Shown: positions 1 through 5,549, numbered from the stretch's first letter. The stretch is DNA of 9,647 bases from Bacillus sp. ISL-7 (GCF_018613065.1 NZ_JAGGQW010000005.1:1337-10983); one strand, 5' to 3'. Translations and numbers: made by a program. The notes: generated by a model not told the origin, from the letters alone.

Positions 1-89
1 AGAGACAACAATCTATCGTTCGGCATTCACTGAGACGCCTCGAAAGTTTAGGATACACCGTTACGTTAGAAGAACCTAAAGCCTCTTAA
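1..89 (+). CDS. C-terminal fragment of an unidentified protein, possibly a transposase
   Basis: An open frame enters from the left edge (codons start at position 3) and stops at TAA 87-89. The visible 28 residues are basic and then end in GYTVTLEEPKAS. That style of ending is, from memory, seen in insertion-sequence transposases, but 28 residues cannot prove the family. The gene body lies outside the window. No ribosome binding site or start is visible. The following 250 bp carry no gene, which would suit the end of an inserted element, but no terminal inverted repeat could be identified. Confidence 0.4.
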   Translation, partial: RQQSIVRHSLRRLESLGYTVTLEEPKAS

Positions 90-337
90 TCCAGTTACTT
101 TCTAAACCATAGATCAATGAATCTGGCGCTCTCCCCTTTTTTAAAAAATGATTGAGCTGCGTCCTCTTTAGTATTGCCTTTTTCTCTGTGTTACAGAAGT
201 TTATTTTCATGGTAGTTTAAGTACAAAACTTCACAGTTTTAGCCACTCTCTACAAAAGCACTTTAAAATTGTAATTAGGAGAATTCGTCATTATGTGATA
301 CACTGTTTTTACCATTTGATTTACTTGTTTACATGTG

Positions 338-371
338 CCCTACTCATTCGTGAGTGGGGTTGCTTGTTTTT
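338..371 (+). terminator. Rho-independent terminator with TTCG tetraloop
   Basis: CCCTACTCA (338-346), loop TTCG, TGAGTGGGG (351-359): nine pairs including one T-G wobble, followed by TTGCTTGTTTTT. The T-rich tail is only on the plus-strand side, so it should stop plus-strand transcription. The only plus-strand gene upstream is the edge fragment ending at 89, about 250 bp away. Confidence 0.75.
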
Positions 372-383
372 AAAAGAAGAAAT

Positions 384-410
384 AAAAAAACAGACTCTAT
401 AAAGAGCCTG
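384..410 (-). terminator. Rho-independent terminator of the cold-shock gene
   Basis: Read on the minus strand, CAGGCTCT, loop TTAT, AGAGTCTG (410 to 391) forms eight pairs with one G-T wobble, followed by seven Ts (390-384). It lies 17 bp after the stop codon of the cold-shock gene. Confidence 0.85.
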
Positions 411-426
411 CTTTAGTTTGTTCTTA

Positions 427-630
427 TTATGCAGCTTTACGCACGTTAGCTGCTTGAGCTCCACGTTGACCTTGCTCAACGTCAAAAGTAACTGCTTGAC
501 CTTCGTCTAAAGATTTAAAACCTTCGCCTTGGATAGCTGAGAAATGAACGAATACGTCTTCTCCACCTTCACGTTCGATAAATCCGAAACCTTTTTCTGC
601 GTTAAACCATTTTACTTTACCTTGTTCCAT
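427..630 (-). CDS. Cold-shock protein, CspB/CspD type
   Basis: A 67-residue single cold-shock domain protein that binds single-stranded RNA/DNA and acts as an RNA chaperone. Both RNA-binding motifs are intact: RNP1-like KGFGFIE near residues 13-19 and RNP2-like VFVHF near 27-31. The opening [16 protein letters not shown] is classic for the family, and the length matches the Bacillus proteins CspB/CspD. The start is ATG 630-628, because AGGAGG (about 637-642) lies just upstream; a longer in-frame reading to 696 would run through the untranslated leader. A 7-bp hairpin sits immediately upstream of the ribosome binding site (646-662), suggesting structure-dependent translation. The gene is monocistronic, with its own terminator. 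Which csp paralogue it is cannot be decided here. Confidence 0.95.
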   Translation of the reverse strand: MEQGKVKWFNAEKGFGFIEREGGEDVFVHFSAIQGEGFKSLDEGQAVTFDVEQGQRGAQAANVRKAA

Positions 631-645
631 TTTGTTTCCTCCTGC

Positions 646-662
646 TGTGTGCTTTGCACACA
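646..662 (-). promoter_or_regulatory. Hairpin directly upstream of the csp ribosome binding site
   Basis: TGTGTGC (646-652), loop TTT, GCACACA (656-662) is a perfect 7-bp stem with a 3-nt loop. It lies a few bases upstream of the AGGAGG used by the cold-shock gene, inside its expected 5' leader. Leaders of csp mRNAs are known for temperature-dependent structure; that this hairpin does the job is inference. Confidence 0.5.
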
Positions 663-751
663 AAGTGTTACTATCCTTGCACTCAGTGATCATCAAGACG
701 AAAAGTTAATCTTATACTATCCTTTACACCGAACAAAAATAATTCTTCTAA

Positions 752-780
752 AGTTTAACATTTTTTAAAAGTATTTGCAA
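752..780 (-). promoter_or_regulatory. Possible csp promoter
   Basis: On the minus strand TTGCAA (780-775) and TAAACT (757-752) are 17 bp apart, a reasonable SigA spacing with imperfect boxes. It would give a leader of about 115 nt, typical of csp genes. Other AT-rich boxes nearby (TATAAG near 710) could serve instead. Confidence 0.35.
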
Positions 781-863
781 GAAGACATAAACACAACCAT
801 TTTTGCCACTCATGAATTCTTTCACCTGGTTTTGAATTCTTATGTTGTTCTTATTCAAGTAAA

Positions 864-898
864 GCACCCGTTACTTTAAGTGCATTTCTTCACAATCT
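864..898 (+). repeat. Dispersed repeat, family A copy 1
   Basis: GCACCCGTTACTTTAAGTG at 864-882 followed by CATTTCTTCACAATCT. The same core with the same tail (CTTCACAAT or TTTCACAAT) occurs at 3367 and 8793. It sits between the csp leader and the next gene's 3' end. Confidence 0.75.
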
Positions 899-946
899 AT
901 TGTAGTATTCGTTATAAGTCAGAATGAATTAAGAAGTATACTTAGG

Positions 947-1435
947 CTATGAATTACTATTAATTTTTTCTACCTCACTTCTTATTGCATACAATTTACG
1001 AACCAGTATATGTTCATTTTCTTTTATCTCAATACTTTGTAACCTTCTTTTTCCAAGTCTTTTATCAATCATACCTAAAGCCCTTATCAAAAAGCTCTTT
1101 GAGTTTATGGCATCACTTATTGATAAATTTATATACTCACATAGAGAATCCTCAATATAATCTATATAATATTGACCCTGTTCTTCCAATATCTTTTCAG
1201 CTTCGTGATAACTCATACATTCCTCGTCTAGCCTTAGTTTATAGTGATTGAAAAGCCATTTTACTTTTGAGTTGCTGTATATCTCTGCTCCATCTAATGT
1301 AATCCAAAATCTACTCTCTGGTTCGTGAACTGCTCTATAATTAGTATAGTTAATATTTACCCTACCAATTAATTTGTCACAAAACCTTGATTCAATAATT
1401 TTTTTTAATTTACTCCACTTAATCTGCAAACCCAA
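947..1435 (-). CDS. Small protein resembling the SF0329 family
   Basis: 162 residues, soluble, with no signal peptide or clear membrane helix. The N-terminus (KWSKLKKIIESRFCDKLIGR, then a stretch with RFWITLDGAEIYS) resembles what I recall of the SF0329 family, a group of unknown function common in Bacillus. That naming rests on memory of the pattern only. The start is TTG 1435-1433, chosen because GGGGGG (1444-1449) lies about 8 nt upstream and the first methionine-like residues lead straight into the conserved KWSKLKK. The C-terminal half is helical and charged. It appears monocistronic, with a repeat copy beyond its 3' end and the csp gene further on in the same orientation. No function can be assigned. 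Confidence 0.75.
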   Translation of the reverse strand: MGLQIKWSKLKKIIESRFCDKLIGRVNINYTNYRAVHEPESRFWITLDGAEIYSNSKVKWLFNHYKLRLDEECMSYHEAEKILEEQGQYYIDYIEDSLCEYINLSISDAINSKSFLIRALGMIDKRLGKRRLQSIEIKENEHILVRKLYAIRSEVEKINSNS

Positions 1436-1877
1436 TAAGAAAGTCCCCCCGTACCACAGCTGTTTTTTTTTGTATTATTTTTTCTTTATTACATTTACTT
1501 ATTCAATTCAAAATATACTTTTTCCTTCTTCAACAAACCTGCCACGTTAGCATAATAAAAAAAGCTGCAACGATGGCAGTTGGATCTTTAACTCTTGCAC
1601 CCGTTACTTGAACAAGCAGATACGCTTTTATTCCCTAATAAGAGCGTACTGTTCATTATCTTGTATATAAAAAATGTTTATTCGGAATATGACTTTTTCT
1701 TTGATTTAAGGTTAGGAATTTGATTTTTATTTTTCCTGAAATCTTAACCTTGTAATAAAAGTGTTCAAGACTTTTTTCTCTCATCATATTTGGATTCATA
1801 ATACGGATAAATATTTATTACAGTATTAGGAAACATAATATGAGGATTGCATTTCAAATTAATGGAGGAAGCCTCTT
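1436..1877. other. Gene-free stretch with a repeat and a hairpin
   Basis: AT-rich DNA without a credible gene. It contains a copy of dispersed repeat family B (1534-1620), and next to it a 10-bp inverted repeat with one G-T wobble (TACGCTTTTA 1621-1630, TAAGAGCGTA 1639-1648, loop 8 nt). It must also contain the promoter for the plus-strand gene at 1878. CATAATA at 1797-1803 and 1834-1840 resembles the -10 box of forespore sigma factors, but no good -35 partner is seen. Confidence 0.5.
1534..1620 (+). repeat. Dispersed repeat, family B copy 1
   Basis: Begins ACAAACCTGCCACGTTA, then an A-rich run, GCTGCAACGATGGCAG, ACTCTTGCACCCGTTACTT and GAACAAG. The order and spacing match the copy at 8431-8515, and the left half matches 9434-9490. 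It shares the GCACCCGTTACTT core with family A. Confidence 0.7.
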
Positions 1878-2882
1878 TTGCAAAGTGAAAATAACATTAA
1901 ACTAACGTCTGCTGAAATTTCACAGCTATGGTCTGCCTACATGAATGATAGCCTGTCAATTTGTGTACTTACATACTTTTTGGAAAAAGCAGAGGATCCT
2001 GAGATTCGTCCTGTAGTAGAATTTGCACTAGAGTTAGCACACGCTCACGTAAAAAAACTTATATTAATCTTTAACAGTGAGAAATTTCCCATTCCATACG
2101 GATTTAAAGAAGAAGATGTCGATATTACAGCTCCACGATTATTTTCGGATCCTTACTTTCTTTATTATCTTCAACAATGGAGTTCAATAGGGTTAGAAGC
2201 TTATGGCATCTCGTTGTCTTTAGCAACACGTTCTGATGTATTTCAATATTTTTCAGAATGTATTGATGATTCGAAGAATCTTCTCAAAAAAACAGGAAAT
2301 GTTTTACTATCTAAAGGTCTCTATATACGAGCACCATATGTTACGACTCCTGAAAAGGTTGATTTTATTCGAAAACAGAATTTCTTAACTGGTTGGTTTG
2401 GAGAACGTAGATCACTTACTACATTAGAAATAACGAATCTTTATGCTAATCTTCAAAGAAATGTGTTAGCTATGACAACGTTCACTGGTTTCAGTCAAGT
2501 GGCAAAGTCAAAAGAAGTGGGTCGTTTTATGGCAAGAGGAAAAGAAATCGCTTCAAAGCATATTGATATTTATAGTTCCGTTTTAAATGAAAATGATCTT
2601 CCTGCTTCCGTGTCCTGGGATATCCAAGTTTCAAACTCAACCGTTTCCCCTTTTTCCGATAAACTAATGATGTTTCATGTAAATGCACTAGCCGCAGGCG
2701 CCATTGGATATTACGGTACAAGCTTGTCAACAAGTTCTAGACGTGATTTATCTACAAACTATCTCCGAATTTTAGGGGAAGTTCTAAAATATACAGAAGA
2801 CGCTGCAAACATAATGATCGATTATGGTTGGATGGAACAACCACCAAAAGTAGTGGACCATGATAAATTAGCTAATACTTAG
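1878..2882 (+). CDS. DUF3231 family protein
   Basis: 334 residues in two similar helical halves of roughly 165 residues. Each starts with a segment like LTSAEISQLWSAYMNDSLSICVLTYFLEKAEDPEI (residues 9-43) or LTTLEITNLYANLQRNVLAMTTFTGFSQVAKSKEV (from about 180), the layout known for DUF3231 proteins of Bacillus. The family is of unknown function. The paired repeats look like four-helix-bundle modules, but metal binding is not shown here. The start is TTG 1878-1880, with GGAGGAA (1864-1870) about 7 nt upstream. The stop codon is 12 bp before a membrane-protein gene, so the two are probably co-transcribed. Family assignment is from the overall pattern; function is unknown. Confidence 0.85.
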   Translation: MQSENNIKLTSAEISQLWSAYMNDSLSICVLTYFLEKAEDPEIRPVVEFALELAHAHVKKLILIFNSEKFPIPYGFKEEDVDITAPRLFSDPYFLYYLQQWSSIGLEAYGISLSLATRSDVFQYFSECIDDSKNLLKKTGNVLLSKGLYIRAPYVTTPEKVDFIRKQNFLTGWFGERRSLTTLEITNLYANLQRNVLAMTTFTGFSQVAKSKEVGRFMARGKEIASKHIDIYSSVLNENDLPASVSWDIQVSNSTVSPFSDKLMMFHVNALAAGAIGYYGTSLSTSSRRDLSTNYLRILGEVLKYTEDAANIMIDYGWMEQPPKVVDHDKLANT

Positions 2883-2894
2883 AGGGAAATAAAC

Positions 2895-3350
2895 ATGAAG
2901 AAAACAAATCAACTTGAAAGCGTCCTTTGGAATATTGCATTACCAGGATTTTCTCAAATCTTAAACGGAAAGTTTCTTAAAGGATTACTTTTCATTTCTT
3001 TAGAATTTTTAATTAACATTCAATCAAATTTTAACGAAGTAATCATGTTAAGCTTTCATGGTCATATCCAATCAGCCGTTGATAGAACGAATTATCAATG
3101 GCTGATGTTTTATCCTTGTCTATATATGTTTGCCATGTGGGATGCTTATAAAGACGCTGGTGGTGGAAAAGAATCTTCGTTTTTGCCGTTTGTGTTTTCT
3201 GCCTATTTTATAACAGTTGGTCTAATCTATTCCCCAACATTGAGGATAATGGGAATACTCTTCGGACCGGTTTGGTTGCCAATGTTATTTTTAATTATTG
3301 GGTTATTTATTAGCACATTTTTTAAAACCATCTTTCAAATGTTCCTTTAG
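2895..3350 (+). CDS. Small multi-helix membrane protein, partner of the DUF3231 gene
   Basis: 151 residues with about four hydrophobic segments (roughly residues 28-48, 68-84, 96-114 and 122-145). There is no catalytic motif. The N-terminal WNIALPGFSQILNGKFLKGLL resembles the opening of small Bacillus membrane proteins with a PGxGQ/L-type first turn, but I cannot name a family with confidence. The start is ATG 2895, with GAGGG (2882-2886) 8 nt upstream, overlapping the stop of the DUF3231 gene, so translational coupling is likely. Conserved pairing with DUF3231 would suggest that the two proteins work together at the membrane; that is inference. Confidence 0.8.
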   Translation: MKKTNQLESVLWNIALPGFSQILNGKFLKGLLFISLEFLINIQSNFNEVIMLSFHGHIQSAVDRTNYQWLMFYPCLYMFAMWDAYKDAGGGKESSFLPFVFSAYFITVGLIYSPTLRIMGILFGPVWLPMLFLIIGLFISTFFKTIFQMFL

Positions 3351-3364
3351 TTGATCTTCCACTA

Positions 3365-3468
3365 ATGCACCCGTTACTTTAAGTACAATGCTTCACAATC
3401 TTCGCAGAAATGTGGTTAAATTTGCTTAAATTGTGCTCAAGAATGTCGTGCCTTTACTACGGGTGCAT
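3365..3468. mobile_element. 104-bp MITE-like repeat with terminal inverted repeats (family A copy 2)
   Basis: Perfect 10-bp inverted repeats ATGCACCCGT (3365-3374) and ACGGGTGCAT (3459-3468) bound a 104-bp element. Its left end carries the family A sequence GCACCCGTTACTTTAAGTAC followed by CTTCACAATC. It has no ORF. Structure and dispersal suggest a miniature inverted-repeat element. It separates the DUF3231 operon from the arsenic island. Confidence 0.65.
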
Positions 3469-3538
3469 CGTATTAAAAACAAAAAAGAGATGAAATATAG
3501 ATAGATGAGCTCACTATTGGCTCCTCTGTTATTAGCTA

Positions 3539-4039
3539 TTAATTAAAAATCTTTTCCATGATCATTACATCAACAAAACGACCATCTAATTTCCCTTGGT
3601 TTTTGAATATCCCCACTTCTCTATAACCATTTTTTCTGTAAAGACCTTGCCCAAGTTTATTACAAGGGAATGTAAAAAGAACAATTTTATTAAATTGATT
3701 CTTAGTCGCCGTATATTCGATTTCTTTTAATAATAATGAACCGACTCCTTTTCCTCGGTAATCCCTCCTTATATAAATTGATAAATCAGCTACCCCGGCA
3801 TAGGCGCACCGGTTGGAATATGGATTTAACGATGCCCATCCGACTATTTCATCGTTATTTTCGATTACTATAACTGCAAATCGCCCTTTATGTTTGTTAA
3901 ACCATTCTGTCATGTATTCTATATCTTTCTGGTCTTGCTCCAACGTTGCAATCCTATCTTCAATCCCTTGGTTATAAATGTTTAATATCGCTTCCAGATC
4001 ATCTATAGAAGCTAACCTTGTTTTAAACCCTGTTTTCAT
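3539..4039 (-). CDS. arsN1: Arsinothricin N-acetyltransferase, ArsN1 type (GNAT)
   Basis: 166-residue GNAT that should transfer acetyl from acetyl-CoA to the amino group of arsinothricin, or related amino acids such as phosphinothricin, inactivating it. The acetyl-CoA loop is RDYRGKGVG (92-100). Features matching ArsN1/PAT enzymes as I know them are IYNQGIEDRIATLE (21-34), NPYSNRCAYAGVADLSIYI (72-90) and GYREVGIFKNQGKLDGRFVD (138-157). The start is ATG 4039-4037 with GGGGG (4046-4050) 6 nt upstream; an in-frame extension to 4123 would run through the promoter and operator. It is divergent from the MarR gene and shares its operator region. With arsI downstream of that regulator, the context supports an organoarsenical substrate over a phosphinothricin-only role. 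Substrate is inferred from family and neighbours. Confidence 0.82.
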   Translation of the reverse strand: MKTGFKTRLASIDDLEAILNIYNQGIEDRIATLEQDQKDIEYMTEWFNKHKGRFAVIVIENNDEIVGWASLNPYSNRCAYAGVADLSIYIRRDYRGKGVGSLLLKEIEYTATKNQFNKIVLFTFPCNKLGQGLYRKNGYREVGIFKNQGKLDGRFVDVMIMEKIFN

Positions 4040-4072
4040 ATTAATCCCCCTGTACTTCAACTGTTTAAAATA

Positions 4073-4101
4073 ATTATATAAAAAAATTTTCCAATCTGAA
4101 A
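4073..4101 (-). promoter_or_regulatory. Probable arsN1 promoter
   Basis: Minus-strand TATAAT (4078-4073) is a perfect -10 box. TTCAGA (4100-4095) is a weak -35 box 16 bp upstream. The TTGCAAATTGCAA site lies about 10 bp further upstream, so a bound regulator could affect both divergent promoters. Confidence 0.45.
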
Positions 4102-4110
4102 GAAAAAAGG

Positions 4111-4123
4111 TTGCAAATTGCAA
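4111..4123. promoter_or_regulatory. MarR-type operator in the arsN1/marR intergenic region
   Basis: TTGCAAATTGCAA: two copies of the self-complementary hexamer TTGCAA separated by one A. The identical 13-mer recurs at 4641-4653 before the peptide-arsI unit. The first TTGCAA is also the likely -35 box of the MarR gene. Identity at two promoters flanking a MarR gene is good evidence that this is its binding site; binding itself is inferred. Confidence 0.75.
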
Positions 4124-4139
4124 ATAATTTTTATATAAA
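4111..4139 (+). promoter_or_regulatory. Probable marR promoter overlapping its operator
   Basis: TTGCAA (4111-4116) and TATAAA (4134-4139) are 17 bp apart. The -35 box lies inside the operator, which predicts autorepression by occlusion. Confidence 0.55.
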
Positions 4140-4158
4140 TAAATCAGAGGTGAAAATA

Positions 4159-4605
4159 ATGGAAAACGTTAGAGAAATGTTTCAAGTTATGACCAGGCGA
4201 TTTGGTCTTTTAAATAAAAACTGTTGTCAAATAGGTGAAACTGAAATATCCCTAGTGCAGAGTCATATTCTTTATGAGATTCTCCGCAACGATAAACCTT
4301 CAATGCAACAAGTCGCTGATACTCTGGGGATGGATATAACCACTTTTAGTCGCCAAATACAAACACTTGTAAAGATGGAACTGGTAAAAAAATCGCCTCT
4401 TTCTCATGATAGACGTGTTACATTACTTACTTTAACTACACAAGGAAATTATGTTGCTGCTAAAATTGATGCGGAAATGAATCAATACTTAAATGAAGTG
4501 TTTTCACATATGAGCGAATTTGAACGAGAAATGGTTATTAAATCAGTCAAATTACTTAACGAAGCAATGTCAAAATCTACTGTTTGTTGTAAACCATTAA
4601 TTTGA
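4159..4605 (+). CDS. MarR-family regulator with two Cys-Cys pairs
   Basis: 148-residue winged-helix regulator. The helix-turn-helix is about residues 48-72 (SMQQVADTLGMDITTFSRQIQTL), followed by the wing KKSPLSHDRRVTLLTLT (77-93) with the D-x-R signature of MarR proteins. Unusual for the family, vicinal cysteines occur at 22-23 (NKNCCQI), before the DNA-binding domain, and at 143-144 (TVCCKPLI), near the C-terminus. MarR dimers form from both ends, so these pairs could come together as a thiol site for trivalent arsenic. The start is ATG 4159 with AGAGGTG (4146-4152) upstream; a longer TTG start at 4111 would begin inside the operator. It is divergent from arsN1 and upstream of the peptide and arsI. 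I infer a repressor released by organoarsenicals; a redox switch is the alternative. Confidence 0.88.
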   Translation: MENVREMFQVMTRRFGLLNKNCCQIGETEISLVQSHILYEILRNDKPSMQQVADTLGMDITTFSRQIQTLVKMELVKKSPLSHDRRVTLLTLTTQGNYVAAKIDAEMNQYLNEVFSHMSEFEREMVIKSVKLLNEAMSKSTVCCKPLI

Positions 4606-4625
4606 GCAAGAATACTTGCTCTTTT
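4604..4625 (+). terminator. Terminator overlapping the marR stop codon
   Basis: GAGCAAG (4604-4610), loop AATA, CTTGCTC (4615-4621), TTTT: a perfect 7-bp stem that begins inside the stop codon TGA 4603-4605. It should separate marR from the peptide-arsI transcript. The T-tail is short, so it may leak. Confidence 0.65.
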
Positions 4626-4638
4626 AATAAAAACAAAT

Positions 4639-4655
4639 ACTTGCAAATTGCAAGT
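4639..4655. promoter_or_regulatory. Second MarR-type operator, upstream of the peptide-arsI unit
   Basis: ACTTGCAAATTGCAAGT is a perfect 17-bp palindrome around a central A, containing the same 13-mer as 4111-4123. It lies 130 bp before the GTG start of the Cys-rich peptide. The exact promoter is uncertain: candidates are boxes within the marR terminator region or TATTTT (4672-4677) downstream of the second TTGCAA. Confidence 0.75.
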
Positions 4656-4784
4656 GACTGAAAGGAGGGATTATTTTGTAGTCAATAAATTTTCACGTTG
4701 AACCATTTATTGTCCCACTTTACCAGCTTTTCAAGCTTACCTGTTTTAATTTTTTAGTTTTTTGATTAATAGGAGGGATTCATC
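4656..4784 (+). promoter_or_regulatory. Leader of the peptide-arsI unit
   Basis: It contains a strong ribosome-binding sequence AAAGGAGGG (4661-4669) followed by TTG TAG (4676-4681), a start followed at once by a stop. An 8-bp inverted repeat follows: CAATAAAT (4683-4690) and ATTTATTG (4705-4712), with a 14-nt loop. No open frame of useful length starts from this binding site. It could be a leader controlling downstream expression, or the scar of a lost gene. Confidence 0.35.
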
Positions 4785-4973
4785 GTGTTTAACGAGTATG
4801 GAGTATATCAAACCATGAAATTACGTCAGGAGGAAACGGAAATGAAAGCCCGAAATGCTTGGAAATTTGTAGACTTCCAAAAGGAAACATTCCTTGAAAA
4901 AGTCGTAAAGAAATGGAATGAAGGTCGAAAGTCATTAAGAGTACAACCTAATTGTTGCTGTTGCGCTTGTTAA
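4785..4973 (+). CDS. Small peptide ending in CCCCAC, of unknown function
   Basis: A 62-residue reading with GTG start (AGGAGGG 4771-4777, 7 nt spacing). An internal ATG at 4842, also with a good site (AGGAGG 4828-4833, 8 nt spacing), would give 43 residues. The body is charged and helical (about 21-51, rich in K/E/W). It then ends abruptly in VQPNCCCCAC, five cysteines in the last six residues. There is no signal peptide. It lies between the second TTGCAAATTGCAA operator and arsI, 74 bp before arsI with no terminator between. Plausible roles are a thiol carrier or scavenger for trivalent arsenicals, or a precursor of a modified peptide. No maturation enzyme is visible nearby, which weakens the second idea. 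I do not recognise a family. Confidence 0.75.
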   Translation: MFNEYGVYQTMKLRQEETEMKARNAWKFVDFQKETFLEKVVKKWNEGRKSLRVQPNCCCCAC

Positions 4974-5047
4974 ACCGTTGCTTAATGAATAAATCCCAAT
5001 CATATTATTGATGATTAATCAAATTAAATTATTAGGAGGAAATCGAA

Positions 5048-5530
5048 ATGAAATATGCACATGTTGGTCTTAATGTTACTAACCTAGAAAAATCCATCCA
5101 GTTCTACAGTAAAGTTTTTGGAGTTGAGCCAGTTAAAGTAAAGCCTGATTATGCAAAGTTTCTTCTTGAAAAACCAGGATTAAACTTTACACTTAATCTT
5201 CGAGATGAAGTAAATGGAAATCAGGTAGGACATTTTGGTATTCAGGTTGAAAGCACAGATGAGGTTAGTGCTCACAAAAATAGACTTGAATCAAACGGTA
5301 TACTTACACAATACGAGGAAATAAACACCACATGCTGCTATGCCTTCCAAGATAAATTTTGGGTTTTTGACCCTGACGGAAACGAGTGGGAGTTTTTCTA
5401 TACAAAAGCAGATGTTGAAGTTAACAGTGAAAATGCTTCTTCTTGTTGCACTCCTGAACCGAAAGTTGAAAAAGTGGAGTGTTGTTCATCTACTACTCAA
5501 AGCAATAATACAACTACATGCTGTTCTTGA
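5048..5530 (+). CDS. arsI: ArsI C-As lyase (VOC-fold dioxygenase, ArsI/CadI family)
   Basis: 160-residue vicinal-oxygen-chelate protein expected to cleave the carbon-arsenic bond of trivalent organoarsenicals such as methylarsenite using Fe(II) and O2, yielding arsenite. Candidate iron ligands are His5 (MKYAHVGLNV), His62 (QVGHFGIQ) and Glu115 (GNEWEFFY). The substrate-binding pair Cys96-Cys97 sits in NTTCCYAF, as in known ArsI proteins. After residue 125 there is a low-complexity tail with three further pairs: CC 133-134, 145-146 and 158-159. The start is ATG 5048 with AGGAGG (5035-5040). It is downstream of the CCCCAC peptide, probably on the same MarR-controlled transcript, and ends at a strong terminator. 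The arsenite it releases would be handled by the neighbouring aqpS operon. A CadI-like cadmium role is less likely given arsN1. Confidence 0.9.
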   Translation: MKYAHVGLNVTNLEKSIQFYSKVFGVEPVKVKPDYAKFLLEKPGLNFTLNLRDEVNGNQVGHFGIQVESTDEVSAHKNRLESNGILTQYEEINTTCCYAFQDKFWVFDPDGNEWEFFYTKADVEVNSENASSCCTPEPKVEKVECCSSTTQSNNTTTCCS

Positions 5531-5549
5531 AATACTTTAATGATCTACG

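Larger units (their letters stand above)
90..426. other. Gene-free stretch with two terminators
   Basis: No convincing gene lies here. It holds a plus-strand terminator with a TTCG loop (338-371) and the minus-strand terminator of the cold-shock gene (384-410). A ribosome-binding-site-like TTAGGAG near 277-283 is followed at 293 by ATG TGA, a start directly followed by a stop. Around 215-238 there is a degenerate match to the dispersed repeat (TTTAAGTACAAAACTTCACA) found elsewhere in the window. Confidence 0.5.

Noticed and set aside
293..298. ATG TGA after TTAGGAG as a tiny gene or a selenocysteine start
   Set aside because: It is a start followed by a stop with no coding-like sequence after it; the alternative GTG frame reads through a terminator.
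631..696. N-terminal extension of the cold-shock protein
   Set aside because: It would contain the ribosome binding site and hairpin; family members start at the ATG at 630.
2527..2733. Minus-strand 68-residue ORF, and similar ORFs at 985-1251, 5340-5540 and 9260-9457
   Set aside because: They are shadows of clearly coding genes on the other strand or in another frame and have no supporting signals.
4040..4123. N-terminal extension of ArsN1
   Set aside because: It overlaps the promoter and operator; ATG 4039 matches the family start and has a binding site.
4111..4158. N-terminal extension of MarR from TTG 4111
   Set aside because: It would start inside the operator and promoter; ATG 4159 has a proper binding site.
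4676..4681. TTG TAG as a recoded (pyrrolysine-like) short protein
   Set aside because: Bacillaceae are not known to decode TAG this way, and the downstream frame has no family resemblance.
4699..4701. TGA in a plus-strand frame reading FSR-U-TIYCPTLPAF, as a second selenoprotein
   Set aside because: There is no start codon in that frame after the AAAGGAGGG site and no recognisable protein around the TGA.
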